Assembly: GCF_040939455.1 (NCBI RefSeq) | Contig: NC_134112.1 | Span: 63,939,001-64,003,000, forward strand | Direction of reading: 5' to 3' | DNA: 64,000 nucleotides | DNA from: Microcebus murinus | Lineage: Eukaryota > Chordata > Mammalia > Primates > Cheirogaleidae | Shown: piece after piece, positions 1-12,371 of the stretch | How positions within the stretch are numbered: position 1 is the stretch's first letter | How the letters are laid out: each line of letters opens with the position of its first letter | Notes under the pieces: model-generated | What the model was told of the DNA's origin: nothing | Seen by the model: only the letters and a program-made list of their open reading frames with translations | The model's database searches: none | Program-made: the position numbers and the translations under genes

Positions 1-3000
1 CAGCCAAAAAAGGAGGGTGGTGTGTAATTTTGGCTGGTGTAATTGATCCTGACTCTTACCGGGAAATAGAGCTGCTGGTGCTCAGTGGCAGCAGGGAGGG
101 GTGTGCCCGGGATCTCGACAATCCTTGCACTGCCACGTCCAGAGAAAGATGTAAGCGCACTCTACCCCCAAGTGGAGTGCTGGGAGATGATACATCTCAG
201 CAATAGCCTCTTGAGTGACAGAAACGAAGTCTGCAGCCTCCATCTGTTCTCAATATGCTATGTTTTGTCTATATTTGTATTTTTATTATCAAATGTATTT
301 CATTTCCTTTTTATCTCCCTTCCTTCCTCCGCTATTCTATATTTGGTGTTTGGTGGTGCAGTTTGATTATAAGTTGCATTCTATCCAGATAGGACTCTAT
401 CCACACCAGTAATGGTGGGCTCAAGTGATGAGACTTTGGGTTGGTTTCCCTGGGAGACAGGGTGGATGTGCTTCCATTTTGCCAGGTGCTACATTTTGTT
501 CAATGGAAGCATTTATTTTTGTTTGAGAAGGGAAAATGGGGCACGAAGACCATCTTATGATATTTGGACATCTCAGAGATGAACTTTAATAGAAATTTGT
601 AGTTTTTTGATGCCTGGCATCAAAATATTTCCTACTTTTCCTCCAAGATTCCAAAGATAGGTGAAGGTAAAACTCCCTGCATAATACCAAAGCCCAAAGG
701 GGCAGATGTTCTCCTACTTACTCGATGGCAGCCAGGGCAGGGGAAGTGGGTTGGCCAACTGGATACTCCCACAAGGGACGTAGAGCAAGAGTGACACAAG
801 ATGCAGAGACAGGTGGAAGTCCCTGGGATGGTGGAGGGTGCCCAGTGGGGCTGGAACCAGCATCCCAACCTGAGTGACTGTACTGAGGTGTGATCTTGGG
901 AATATTCCCGGATGCATAGTTGTCCTAAGTGGCATTTTCTCCAGCCATTTTTTCAGTTGTGTGGTATCAGATACCCTTTCAATAAATTCCATTCCTGCTT
1001 AATAAGCTATCGTTGGTTTTCAGTCTGTGCTTCCAAGAACTCAGACTGGTAAAATCATAATATTTAATTGGCTTTTTATTGTTTTTAGGTTCTTTGCCTT
1101 AATATCTTGAGTGCTGCAATGAATTAACCACAAAGGTTTTTCTGCCTCATCTTTAAAGATTATTTCCTTAGTATACAGGTTCAACAGCAGAATTACTGGG
1201 TCTTATATCTTGATATAAGTTGTCAAATTACTTTGTGATGTATAAGATGCTCTATTTCACTGAATCTTCCCTTGGACAACTGATACAGCAAGTAATAGAA
1301 GTTAGAACAATTTATCTGACATTAGTGAGGAATGAGATTTTTCACATATGTACTTTTTTTTTTAGATAACTAAAGCTTATTAAGTTTAGAAAGCACAACC
1401 ATATATAATTGAAATCTTTCCAAAGTACATCACATTCTTTTTAACCTCATCAAACTACAATGCCCGGGGATCTCCTGAGATGATGAGTTTATCTTCCTTT
1501 TCACTTGATTTCCCAGATAAGTGGGCTTTTCTAACTGCTGGTTTTTTTCTGCCTCTCCAGAACTCAATAGCCAGTTAGTCCTCCCAGTCAGCAGATAAAA
1601 ACTCTTCCCACACCCCTAGCCTACTATTTGCATAGCCTCTGATCACTGAAAAAAAAAAAGAACAATTGAATATTGCTATTGCAAACAAAAAAACATGCAT
1701 TTAATATTGTGTATCATTTGTACAGAGTTGAAAGTCAGTCCCTGTTGGGGAAGCTGGAGTGTGTTCCACTCTCAGCACTGGAGTAAAGAACTTAGACTTT
1801 GTGATGGCTGTATTTTTTTGGCTCTCTGGATCATTTTATGCACGGTTCATTGGTAGAGGTTTGCAAATCTTAATGCTGGATGTGTGGAATGTTACAATTG
1901 TATACTTCAAGAGAGATTTCTGGGTGGCCCTTCCTACAGAAAAGTTTCCTTCTATTCTTCAAGATCTCTTGGGCAATAAATTCCACAATTTTCTTTAATG
2001 GCCTACATTTTAAAGAAATTTTCTATTTATGTGTAATCCTAAAGCCCTTTTGTTGAATTTTTAAATCCATTTTTTATGAGCCAGTCCTTAATTGAAAAGC
2101 TCCAGCTGATCTTCCTCTTTCATACATCAATGTTGATGTATTTCTTAAAATAATCCCTCTGAAAGATGGCTTTCACAAACAGAAGCAATGTGCTCTATTA
2201 TAAATCATATGTGCAAAAAAAGCTGATGTAAAATCACTCATTCTGAAATGAGACAATCTGATATTTTATACTAAACAATAAGAACATGATTGCTAGTCTT
2301 TTAAAAATAAGTAGATTTTTATAGCAAAAATGCCTGCATATTATGAAAAGTAGTTCAATTATCTTTGTGAATACTTTCTTTTCTTCTATTTCCTTTTTCC
2401 TCTCCCTCCCTTCCTTCCTTCCTTCCTTCCTTCCTTCCTTCCTTCCTTCCTTCCTTCCTTCCTTCCTTCCTTCCTTCCTTCCTTCCTCCCTTCCTCCCTT
2501 CCTTTCCCTTCCTTCCTCCCTCCCTCCTTTCTTTTTCCCTCTTACCAAGTGAATATGAATACTGTTTCACTGTCATTTGCAGAAAACAGAATCCTCTAGT
2601 TGAGAGAATGAGCATACAGGAAAACAGATGTGAAAGCAAGTTACATTTTTAATTGTATGAATTTTATCCCAAAGAGAATAATCCTTTTACAAATAAAAGC
2701 AAATCCAAATAAATATAAAATATAGGACAATATATGGAATACATTCATATGTATTCCATATTCCATCCTAGTTTTGGAGATATTTAGTTAGCATTTAGGT
2801 TCACTTAACTGAAGTGATCATTCATAAATATAGTACTTATGTAAACTTTTGCTTTCCATATGTAACCAATTATTTTTAAGTTATGAAAGAGAAAGCAAGG
2901 CAAGAGGAAAGGTTTCTGAAACCACAGACAATCTCTTTACTTCCCCTTCTCTGTTATAAGGGGGCACTGAAGTGGCCTTTTGCTGGCCCAGTTTCCCCCT

Positions 3001-3145
3001 CCAGCCACACGGAGCAGCTGCATAGGAAGGAGAGGGTGAGGGGAAGGGAAGGGACCGTTGGTATTTTACAAGTTCAATGCAGCTCCTCGAGTTTGCACAG
3101 CAGAACCCAGAAACAAAGTCACAATCTTTTGCACTTCAACTCTGA
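1..3145. other. Downstream flank and probable 3' UTR of LAMB4
   Basis: No protein gene is supported here. The part next to the stop codon (roughly 2640-3145) should be LAMB4 3' UTR. The only candidate poly(A) hexamer noticed on the minus strand is an ATTAAA at 2648-2653, so the transcript end is uncertain. In human the neighbour on this side of LAMB4 is NRCAM, but no exon of it was recognised. The rest is AT-rich sequence with a TTCC microsatellite and a small palindrome at 2733-2760 (12-bp arms, 4-base loop). Confidence 0.5.
2402..2536. repeat. (TTCC)n microsatellite / polypyrimidine tract
   Basis: About 80 bases of near-perfect CTTC repeats are followed by degenerate CCTCCCTT units, giving roughly 135 bases of almost pure pyrimidine on the plus strand. 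Open frames across it (Ser/Phe/Leu/Pro-rich on plus, Lys/Glu/Gly-rich on minus) are artefacts of the repeat. Confidence 0.95.
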
Positions 3146-3285
3146 CTAACTGTAGCAGGTAGCATATTTATTTTCTTGTTCAACAATTTCATTTTTAATG
3201 GCAACAACTTGATCTTCTAGTTGTTTCAGTTGATCAGCTTTTTCTTGTCTACTTAGATTCAAATCTTGGATCTTCTTTTCTAAAT
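3146..3285 (-). CDS. LAMB4: LAMB4 terminal coding exon (W20)
   Basis: 140 nt: two bases completing an Asp codon, then 45 residues and a TAG stop at 3146-3148. It encodes the end of coiled-coil domain I, with heptad-like Leu/Ile/Val spacing (LEKKIQDLNLSRQEKADQLK), and finishes ATCYS. The third-last residue is the cysteine that in laminin beta chains forms a disulfide with the gamma chain at the trimer C-terminus. The acceptor is TTCTTTCAG at 3286-3294. Homology and exact frame continuity with the upstream exon make this secure. Confidence 0.96.
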
Positions 3286-4879
3286 CTGAAAGAAGAAAAT
3301 GAAAGAAATGATATGTTTCCATTTGATCAATTCTTCCTGGATAGCTGCATCATACCAAGCACAGGGATGTGTGTGCCTCTTAAAGGTAGAGTTAGTTTTG
3401 TGTTATGATTCAATGGATAAAACATCTATTTTCACTGGACTCCTCAAGGTTTTCACCTGTACAGAGAAAATTGATATTTTTGTTTAAAAATTTTTATATC
3501 TAAAGGCATTTATCAATGTGAGTCTGTTGCTGGTTAGAATTCATTAGAAATGAAAAGATGAGTAACAGCCTTGATTGGATTTGGTGAAGTGCTATATATT
3601 CAAAGATTTCTTCTTATTTTAATTTCATTTTTAAAAATGTGTTTTTCACCCTCAGTGTTTTCCAATCTCTTGGAAAAGGAATGACATTTTCATTTCTTCA
3701 TTCTTCTTCCCTGTTGATAGTAAAGTCTCTGAACAGTAAAAGCAAAGTGATGCCTTTCTTGGCTTCACTCATCCATCCATCAACCCATGGGTCTGTTAAT
3801 CCATCCATTTAGCCAGCTATTCATGCCTTAATTTATTCATTCTTCATTCAACAAATATCTTGGAATTCTGGAAAACCTTAACAAGAAGCCCATAAGTAGT
3901 GGATAGAAGAGGTGTAGAGACCTACAGTTAATAGTGTGTGGTGGCCTTTCTAAAACAAACTCAGACCTTAGGTAGAAGTGGAACTTCTAGAAAGAGGAAG
4001 GAAAATGTCCACTTTGCTTGCTCAGATCACACCTGAGTACTGAGTTGATTTGGAGTAACTGTCAAACTAACATGTTTGGAGGAAAAAAGCCAGATTCCTG
4101 AAGAAATCTGAAACTGTCCTATGAACAAATATTGAATTAATTGGTGATGTTTCATGGAGAGAAAAGATTCAGGGCATGTGCCATAGCTATTTTCAAGTAT
4201 TTGAAGGGGCAGCTTAGGAGGGAGTGTACACATGTTCTCTGTCATCCTGAGGAAATAGAATGAGAGCCAGCAGGGCAAGCTCCATGAAGGAAGAATTTGT
4301 CTGAATATAAAGAACTTTCTGTAGTCGTGATGGTTCAAAGACGAAAGAGCTGCCGTGGAAGGTGGTATGTGTTCTGCTCTAGAAACTTTACAATAGCATT
4401 TGGGATTGAACAGGGGATTCAATACTGGAAATATATTTGGACTAAAAGGAAAAAGACCCCTGTGTTTCTGCCAGGTAAGTTAATATGATTGATCTGGTTT
4501 ATTTTCATTTTCCCCATCAAACCCATTCTCCATCCTATTCTGTGTTCTGGAAAGCTAAACTTCATGGAGGACACTCCTGGCTGCCTTGACCTCTGGTTTT
4601 CCTTCATACCTGGCCAATGGACATGCTGACACATGACCACAGGGTGGAGAGACCACAGTTCCCACCCCTGTTCAGCACCGGGATTCTGGCAGTTCTTTCG
4701 TCTGAGCTCTGGCTCCTACAGGGCAGCCTCTTCACTGATGGGGCAGTGTTCACAGGGCTCTGGTAACATTCCTGCCTCCCCTGTCCCTTCAGGCCTAGGA
4801 TGCTAATGGCTTCTGACTGTTGCTAGTCACCTGGTACCCTCCACACCCTCAGCTGGTTCCCCTAATTCTTGTGCCTTCT

Positions 4880-5280
4880 TTGTGGTTCTTCCCACCAAGA
4901 AGTAGAATCTACTTCCCTTCTTTCCACCCCTCTGCCCCTGAACCTGGGCTGGTTTTGACCAATAGAAAGTAGAAGAAATGATGTTGCAGAACTTCAAGAC
5001 CTTGCATCTTTCTCTTTTCACTCTTGGGAAACCCTGAAACAACCAGGCTGTAAGGCAGCCCGGGATAACACACCGTGGAGACAGCACGCCAGCGACTCAG
5101 CCCAGCCCGGCCCCAGCGGACCTATTAGCTGAGCTGTCAGCAGAATGAAGCTGCTTGAGGAGCCCAGGCGAGGCCCGCAGAAGAACCACCCAGGCAACCC
5201 ACAGCAAAATAAGAATGGTTGTTGTTTCAAGCCATTACATTTCGGGGTGGTTTACTATGCAGTGAATAGATAATTGAGAC
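4880..5280 (+). mobile_element. MLT1-type (ERVL-MaLR) LTR remnant
   Basis: The 3' part has the hallmark MLT1 ending: TTGTTTCAAGCCATTACATT, then GGGGTGGTTTACTATGCAGT, then an imperfect ATAGATAATTGAGACA. Preceding sequence (the CAGCCCAGCCCGGCC segment and an AGAAGAACCACCCAGG-like motif) also fits MLT1. The 5' boundary may reach about 4780. Assignment comes from remembered consensus features. Confidence 0.8.
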
Positions 5281-6266
5281 AAGTCCATTTATAAATATGT
5301 TATCCAGAATTATGTCTGAGTACACTTCTGTCTCTTGCTGTGACCCCAACTGACCCAAAGTTCCATGGGGTGGGGGGTTATCCTGGCTGCCAATCTAATT
5401 TCAAGAACTACAAAAGTTTTAGTCAATAGGGATCAGTGGAAACAATCTGGAACCCGACATAAAACATAGGACAGAAATATTCTCCCCAGGTTTTTGCTCC
5501 TGTAGTAAGAACCAGGGTCAAAATAATAGAAACTGATTTTCACAGTATTGTCTATGGAATGTAAGATAAAAAAATTCCATCTTTCCTAGTATTTTGTTTT
5601 AAAAATTTTAAGGAAAATATTTAAAAATGAAAAAAAAATTACTCACACACCTGCTGTTTTTAAAACAATTACACAAATGTACACTGAAGTAGTTGCCTCT
5701 TTGTCCCCCTGCCTCCCCAGAGATAGCTAATGTTAGCAGTTTGGTATGTCTTTTTCCTGACTCTGGCCCATATTAATGTTGTAATTCATTTTTTTCATGT
5801 CATAGTGATGATATAAGTGGTTGTAAAGCCAAAGACGCATTTTCTAAAAAAGAAGCATTTATAAGTGAGGAGTTTTGGTTATTTTGATATTTAAGAGTTA
5901 CTTATATTCCTAATGAATATAATTAAAGTTTTGGGGGACAATAAATACAACCAAGAATAAAAGTATACACTCATCATTTGATATTTCTTGATGATTTAGA
6001 GGTAGTTAAAAACATGATGATTGCCAAGAGAAATCATGAATATCAATTGTGGGAAAAAATATTCTGATTAGCTTACTTATTGTTTGTGTTTTATGTTTTC
6101 TATACTTTGTTTACATCAAAATGTCCATTTTGATCAAAATCCTTGTCCAGAATGTGATTCCTTCTGGATTGCTATCCAAAGATCTATGCTAGATTACCTG
6201 GTGACCTAACATACTGGCCCAAAAAGAGTTATGTACATAAGAGAAAAAATAAGCAGTGTCAGGACA

Positions 6267-6449
6267 AGGTTTCTCAGTCTTGACACTATGGACATTGTGG
6301 GCAGGATAACTGTTTGTTGTGGGGCGCTGTCCTGTGCATTGTAGGATATTGAGCAACATCCCTGGCCTCTGTACTATATGCCAGTCGTACCCCCAGGGTG
6401 ACAAGCAAAACTGTATCTTTAGACATATTACCCCCAGTTGAGAACACTG
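6267..6449 (+). mobile_element. Non-autonomous hAT/Charlie-type element
   Basis: The ends are inverted (GGTTTCTCAGTCTTGACAC at the left, AGTTGAGAACACTG at the right). The interior TGTTGTGGGGCGCTGTCCTG and TGCATTGTAGGATATTGAGC is a very common mammalian short DNA transposon. A diverged relative in the opposite orientation lies at 45601-45808. The exact subfamily is not certain. Confidence 0.75.
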
Positions 6450-6725
6450 AATTAGGAAAAAGGGCATTTCAAGGTGACTAAAGGAAATCTCATTTTGTTT
6501 TGATTAATGCTGGACAAATGCTCATTAACATCTTTCTTGGCAAATTCATGCAAGAGGCTTGTATAATTTGCAGTCCCCAAAACACAAGACCAATTCCTAC
6601 TTCTCTGTCCTCAGTGGACTCTTATATGGTTAAGCTAAAAATTGAAATTGGTATAACTTCTACCAGGAAGGGAGAGTAGCATGAAGTTATTGTCAAACTA
6701 TTGGAGTGGGTAAAAGAATAGATAC

Positions 6726-6879
6726 CTGTTATTCTTTTTATCTTGTCCTCTGTATCTCCAGCCAATTTTTCTGCGGCATCTTTTAGCTGTTTTACTCTTC
6801 CTAATGTTTCCTTTGTCAGTCCTGTAGCGCTTGTTTTATGTTGAAGGATAGCATGTTGTTTTTTCAGTTCAACAAACTC
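6726..6879 (-). CDS. LAMB4: LAMB4 exon W19, coiled-coil domain I
   Basis: 154 nt. Acceptor CCGTTACAG, donor ACAG|GTATCT. It starts in phase 0 with Glu-Phe-Val-Glu-Leu-Lys-Lys and ends one base into an Asp codon. It encodes an alpha-helical, Lys/Glu-rich segment including KETLGRVKQLKDAAEKLAGD, matching the human LAMB4 coiled coil with a handful of substitutions. Confidence 0.95.
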
Positions 6880-8185
6880 CTGTAACGGAACAACACTCCC
6901 ATGACCAGAAAATATTTATAAAGCATGCACACATGCATGATGATTTTTCTAATAGCATTCATAAAAGGAAGACAGAGGAAATCGTAATCTAGTCAATATG
7001 CTTGAGTCATTTTGATATTTCCAACAGGGCTTTTGTTTGCATGCATATTTTTTTCAGGCTGAACGAAAATATCTCAGCTTCAATTAAAAATAAAACTTCT
7101 TTGTTACAAAATATCAATCACTGCACGTCAAAGTAACCATTTGTGAGGCATCAATTGCTTGTTTTGCACTATGTTATGATGGGAGATACAGAAGATAGAA
7201 ATGACCTAATCCATCCTTGACAAATCTCTGGTTTACTTGGGTCAATCAGTGGTACATTGAAATAAAGGACAGAGCGAGTGATGAAGATACAGAAGCAGCA
7301 AGGACACCTTATTTGGCCGGCTAAAAAGTAAGGCAGAAATGAGACAGAAAGGGGGTGTGAAAGGAAGTCAATCTCTCTTGGAAATAGAACAGAAATCTTT
7401 GGGTTAGCCTGTGTGCTTGACAAGCTGGAAGGTTAAGTATATGAATAAAGGCCAGAGCTGGGAACGAAATATGGAGATGAGAAGAGAGTGAGTAGGAAGT
7501 ACCTTTCTCAATCTCTGTTCCATAGAAAATGTTCTCAACTCCTAAGTCGGTGGAAATGTACTCAGTACATTAGGAATTAAAAGCAAGGGAATAGACCAAT
7601 TGTAAAAACACTAACATTTCTTTCGTTTAAGCTATTATATTATGAGACCAACCAAAGACTTCCTGTTAAGAAAATGAGTCGATAGGTTCTTTCAGCAACC
7701 TAAATTAATGGGCCACTTTCCACGACTGTTTAATTAACTCACTCTGATTTTGGTAACTTGATCTGTTCTCTTTGGCAGGTGACTTTCATTTATTGTTTTC
7801 TTTATATATTATGTGACTGAATTAGAGTAAAGGGCAAATACATACAATATAGACAAACAACATACATTGGGAAAGTTTGGAAGTTCAGGGCAAATTTGAT
7901 TTATGGGCTATTTGACCAGGACACCACTAAGAATACTAGGATGGACAGATCGGGGAGGAAACACTCCAGCATGACCTGGCCAGAGACTTCTGCCTCCTAC
8001 AGAGTCAGCCTGCCACTATAGAAGATCCTTTGTTGTCAGCATCCCTCAGACATATACCACTGAATCATACATAGACCCGCACAAAAGGAAATGCTGGGAA
8101 ATGGCACAAAAATCTGGGGTTAAAAGATTCTCTTTCACGGAAGCACAATTTGCCTGCTCTTGGTGGCAGAGGTAGGACTAATGAC
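6880..8185. other. LAMB4 intron W18-W19
   Basis: 1.3 kb intron. No repeat family, RNA gene or conserved frame was recognised in it. Its 5' end (plus-strand 8180-8185) reads GTCATT in transcript sense, an unusually weak donor. Confidence 0.6.
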
Positions 8186-8359
8186 CTGCTCGACCCTCCC
8201 AGCCTGGCGGTGGGCGGATTCGGCCTGAGCTTTCACACTGACGGCTTGGTCCTCGTTCCTCTGCAACTTGGTCCACAGCAGGGAAAGTCCGTCCTCCAGC
8301 TCTGACGGCTGCTTGGCTGAGTCCAGCTCATTCTTCATGTCCTTGGCTTGGTTTTCAGC
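8186..8359 (-). CDS. LAMB4: LAMB4 exon W18, coiled-coil domain I
   Basis: 174 nt (58 codons, phase 0 at both ends). Acceptor ACAATAG, donor GAGCAG|GTCATT. It encodes SELEDGLSLLWTKLQRNEDQ followed by an Ala/Gln-rich helix, aligned without gaps to human LAMB4. It is richer in GC and CpG than its flanking introns. The donor departs from consensus at +3 to +5, but the phase and homology of the next exon require this junction. Confidence 0.93.
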
Positions 8360-9448
8360 CTATTGTTGATTTAAAGACCAGAAAGGGACAATTTCTTTAT
8401 GAAACAAGAAAATGAATGCTATAAGCTGAGTGGGAAGGAAAATAGTGCCTTTGCTTTTTCTACTGCATGTATTAAAAAATGTTACAATAAAATATTTCAA
8501 ACATACAAAATGGTCTGAAAAAATATGACAAATATCCATGTAGCCACCAGCCAGTTTAAGAACAAAGCATTGACAATGAGCTAAGGGCTTTAATGTACCA
8601 TTCCCTGTCATATCTTCTCTGTCTGCCCCCAAAGGCAACCACTATCCGGAGTCTAATATTTGTCATTCCATGTATTTCTATAGACTTTTTTATAATAGCC
8701 TATACAGTATTCCCAATAATATGTGGTATTTTTCACCTTCTATAAGTATATCATATTCTAAATTTCTGCAACCTTGTTTTTAAAATTCAAAATTATGCTT
8801 GTGCAGGTCATTTAAGTTAATTTCTATAGCTTTAGTTCATTGATTTTTTTACCAACTTAAAGTATTCTATTATTAGAATATACAATTTATTTTTTTATTC
8901 TCCAGTTAGTGCAGGTGGCTTCTAATTTTTTCCCTTATAAACAGTAATATTTTATACTTGTTTCTTATTTCAATGACTATATTTATTATATCTGGTAGTC
9001 CTGTTTATATTTCAAATCTAATTGATTATTTGTTAGCTCTTGCCTCTTGTTCATTGGTCATACTTTTATACCTTCTTGGATTTTCTTAAACATAGTGAAC
9101 ATTCTTATTTTATATTCTATATCTAATAATGGTAATATCCACTGTCTCTTGCATCCAGATTCTGTTGTTGATTATTTCTAAAGACTCTTGTTTGAGGTAA
9201 TGTGTTTCTTTCTGTGTTTGGGGGAAATTCTTAAAGGCTAGCATTTAAGGTCATTCCTTTGGAGGAGATTTTTGCCTCTGTCAGACATCTGGGAGCACTA
9301 CGAAGCCAAGACCACTTCAAATTAGCTTGTTTTTTGGGGGCCACCCAGGTAGTGTGAATTCTAGCCCCAAATTTATATGCCAGCCAGTTTGCGGTTAGCA
9401 AATCTTAGTGGAGACTTTACTCTCTGACCCAGAGGCAAGTTTCTCTAT

Positions 9449-9625
<177 letters not shown>

Positions 9626-10023
9626 TAACATTTCACTGAGGGTTTTACCTTTTGGAGTCCCAGCTCTATGAAGGGATCTTGTCCCCTCCCCTGCATGGGC
9701 TTTGATTTCTGTCTGTCATGCATGGTGACCATTAAAACCCAAAGCTCTAAGGCACTAGGGATTGGCAGATTCCCTCTACCTGCTGTCAGGTTAGTGCTTA
9801 ATTACCTTTGGATTCATGCTTTCCTGTCATTTTTGGCCTCTGAGGATATCCTAAGTTTCTTACTAATTCAGCTCTGCACTTAAAAAAATTAAATATCTTA
9901 TCTAACATTTGTAGTTTTTTTTTTTTTTCCAAATAGGAGGGTTCCTTAGGGTATTGGTCCACTATATTTCTAGAAATGGAAGTCCCTTCCTATGCCCTAT
10001 GGCATATGTGAGAATTTTCCTAG

Positions 10024-10180
10024 AGTAGGAGCCTGCAAACTTTTCTATAATGGGCCAGATAATAAATATTTTACACTTTGGGGTCCATAATTTCTGTTGC
10101 AACAATTCAACTCTGTGCTTTTATACTGCAAAAGAAGCATGGGCAATATGGCCTGTGGCTGCATTTTGCTAACCCTTGTT
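10024..10180 (+). mobile_element. hAT/Charlie-type non-autonomous element (5'-type fragment)
   Basis: It has the recurrent mammalian motif series GCAAACTTTTCTATAATGGG, CCAGATAATAAATATTTTAC, CAACAATTCAACTCTGTG and an ending like GCTAACCCTTG. Related copies are at 27069-27290 and 51690-51823. The subfamily name is not certain. Confidence 0.7.
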
Positions 10181-10699
10181 CTAGAGTATATGCCTAGAAG
10201 GGGAAAAGTGGGGGGCCTACTTGTTTTGCTATCCTGTACTCATAACCTCTTCATAGCCAACCCTTTCATTTCCTGGTGCATTACTCCTGTTCTGTTGCTC
10301 TCTGCTCTTCTTTAGATTCAGGTAGTAAATCTATAAATCACAGCTGAAGAATAGAGGCTGAGTAACTCACAAGCTGTAAGGAAGGGGCTATGACAGAGGA
10401 TGGAGCCTTGGAAGAAGAGATCTTATACCACAGGATTAGGGCCTGCTCTGTCCTCCAACTCCAGCCTTCCTCTCCCTGGTCCACTATATGGGTCAATCCA
10501 GCATCTTGCTCCCATCGAACTCTGGATGCAACATATTTTTTCGGGTGAGATGTTCTTTCAGTTTGAGGATACTCTGATGGGATTGCATGCAAATTTAGTT
10601 ACAAAATATTGCAATAATTGCTCTATTTTTCTTTGGTTTGTGAGCTTTCAAAACTCTCTTCCTTTCCCTGGTGCTAGAAGGGATGTGCTCTGGCCTCAT

Positions 10700-10850
10700 A
10701 TCTACCATTAACTAGCTGTGTGACCTTAAGCGGTCACTTAAACTCTGAATCTTAGTTTCCTCATTTACAAATTGGTAGTAGCACCTGCCTTGGTGTGACC
10801 CCAGAAATGGTCATAATGAATGAAATGACGCTAGAGAGAGCTCTGTAGAG
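10700..10850 (+). mobile_element. MIR SINE
   Basis: Contains the MIR core: AGCTGTGTGACCTTAAGC, TCACTTAAACTCTGAATCTT, AGTTTCCTCATTTACAAATT. Diverged and with uncertain edges. Confidence 0.75.
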
Positions 10851-11074
10851 CATCAATTAAGTGCATAATGCTGCCGACATGAATGTAACAGTGCCACTAA
10901 CATTAATGTATAACATTAGCTAAATGCATCATACTACCAAAACCTTATTTTATCCTCAAAGTAATCCCATCAGACAGGCAAGGCAAGCATGACATTGGCA
11001 TACATAAAAACTACAGTGCTGTTTCCACCCTCAAAACCTGTTTCAGGTTAGTTTCCAGGGAGATAGAGAAATAC

Positions 11075-11213
11075 CTGCAGCACATTCTTTCTTATTTTCG
11101 TTATCTCTGCAGTCAGCTGTGTGATGGCCGAGTTTGCCCTTCCTTGAGTGATGTGAGCTTGTTGCAACTTGTTCAACGTTTTGTCAAGATTTAATAGAGC
11201 ATTTGCTGCTTTC
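11075..11213 (-). CDS. LAMB4: LAMB4 exon W17, coiled-coil domain I
   Basis: 139 nt. Acceptor TTACCTTAG, donor CTGCAG|GTATTT. The first base completes a Glu codon from W16 and the exon ends in phase 0. It encodes KAANALLNLDKTLNKLQQAH and then a Thr/Ala/Ile-rich heptad segment, nearly identical to human LAMB4. The upstream intron holds the L1 and an Alu, both outside splice signals. Confidence 0.95.
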
Positions 11214-12087
11214 CTAAGGTAATACATTAGCATATCAGATTAGATAAATAGACAATTATTCATTTCTTTCACTCTGAGAGAGTTTATTTGACTCAACCAA
11301 AAACCTTACTGAATTATTTATAAATTTAAATTACTCTTAAGCAAGGGAAAGTGCTGAAGTCTTTGAGATAGTTATATTTAAATGCCAATAAAAACACATA
11401 CACATGCATGCATACCCAGTAGATACAGATTTCACCGGATATGGAAATTAAGGATATAGATCTTGTTTTCTCTTGATCTGTCATAAGCAGGGAGGTTTGG
11501 GGGTATAACTGTCAAGCTTTGCACATAAAAATTATCCTCAGCCAATTTTGGTTCCATAATTTCTCAACTGTAAGTGACACTCTCCAAACCCTTATTGGAG
11601 TGCAGGGAGTGGGGGGTGGGGGGATGGGGGGGAGAGTGGAGAGGCCCCACTGAGGGCAGAGAGAGGCTAAAGGCCCTGCATTTTCAGGCTGTGTTTATTC
11701 AGGGTTATTTAAGCCTCACTAACATTCCAGCCACTCAGGGGCCTCATCAGAGGTTAAAATCACAAGCATTCCAAGTGATACAGTCTGTTCTGCAGACATG
11801 AACTCACCTCAAGTCAACATTCACCAGATACTTAGATCTATGGGCTCAAAACCACCTTGAGAAGAATGTTCTGAGGGAGTGAAATATTAGACAGACCTTT
11901 GCAGAAGCATCATTGGAAATGCTTGTGCCCAGAGCAGAACTAGCTAAATTGCAAAATATTCCCTTCCCCACCCAGCCCATCCTCTCCTCCCACTGGTAAT
12001 CTCCTTTTCTCTTTCGAAACTTGAGGAGCCTTCCCTCCTCACAAAGCACCCCCCCCCCAACAAGCAAGCATTTCATTTCTGTAACAT

Positions 12088-12300
12088 TCCAACATTCCTG
12101 GGGCACCAGTGTTCATTCTTCTATTCCCCACCACCATATCTTTTTACTGTATTCTTTTTGCCCTTTGTATTTTCAGCGTAGTGATTATATCAAATTTAGA
12201 AAGTACCAAAAAAATAAAAAAAAACGTAAAAGGGGAAGTTTACCAGTAATCCTGCCACCTTTAAGATATTGGCCTATTCTAGCAATTTTGTCCTACAAAA
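12088..12300 (+). repeat. Old interspersed repeat, copy A
   Basis: This stretch is similar to 18150-18340. Shared order: TTCCTGGGGCAC, ATATCTTTTTACT, TTTAGAAAGTACC-like, a GGGAAGTTTACCAG-like run, CCACCT and TAAAATATTGGC-like. The two copies bracket the L1/Alu cluster. Probably an old LINE or LTR remnant; family not identified. Confidence 0.5.
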
Positions 12301-12356
12301 CTTTTTCTTTTCATGACTGAGATTCTCTTCCATGTATAATCTGTTACCTGTTTTTT

Positions 12357-12370
12357 AAAACCATATTACA
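12357..12370. repeat. L1 target-site duplication, left copy
   Basis: AAAACCATATTACA, identical to 17398-17411. It is preceded by TTTTTT, so the break is TT/AAAA, the canonical L1 endonuclease target. Confidence 0.95.
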
Positions 12371-12371
12371 G

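Larger units (their letters stand above)
3286..6725. other. LAMB4 intron W19-W20
   Basis: AT-rich intron. It contains an MLT1-type LTR (about 4880-5280), a degenerate CATC-rich patch near 3768-3810, an old LINE-3'-end-like stretch near 5640-5790 and a hAT-type element at 6267-6449. No exon-like conserved frame was recognised. Confidence 0.7.

Noticed and set aside
2234..2639. Lys/Glu/Gly-rich and Ser/Phe/Pro-rich open frames
   Set aside because: Generated by the TTCC microsatellite; no start context or similarity.
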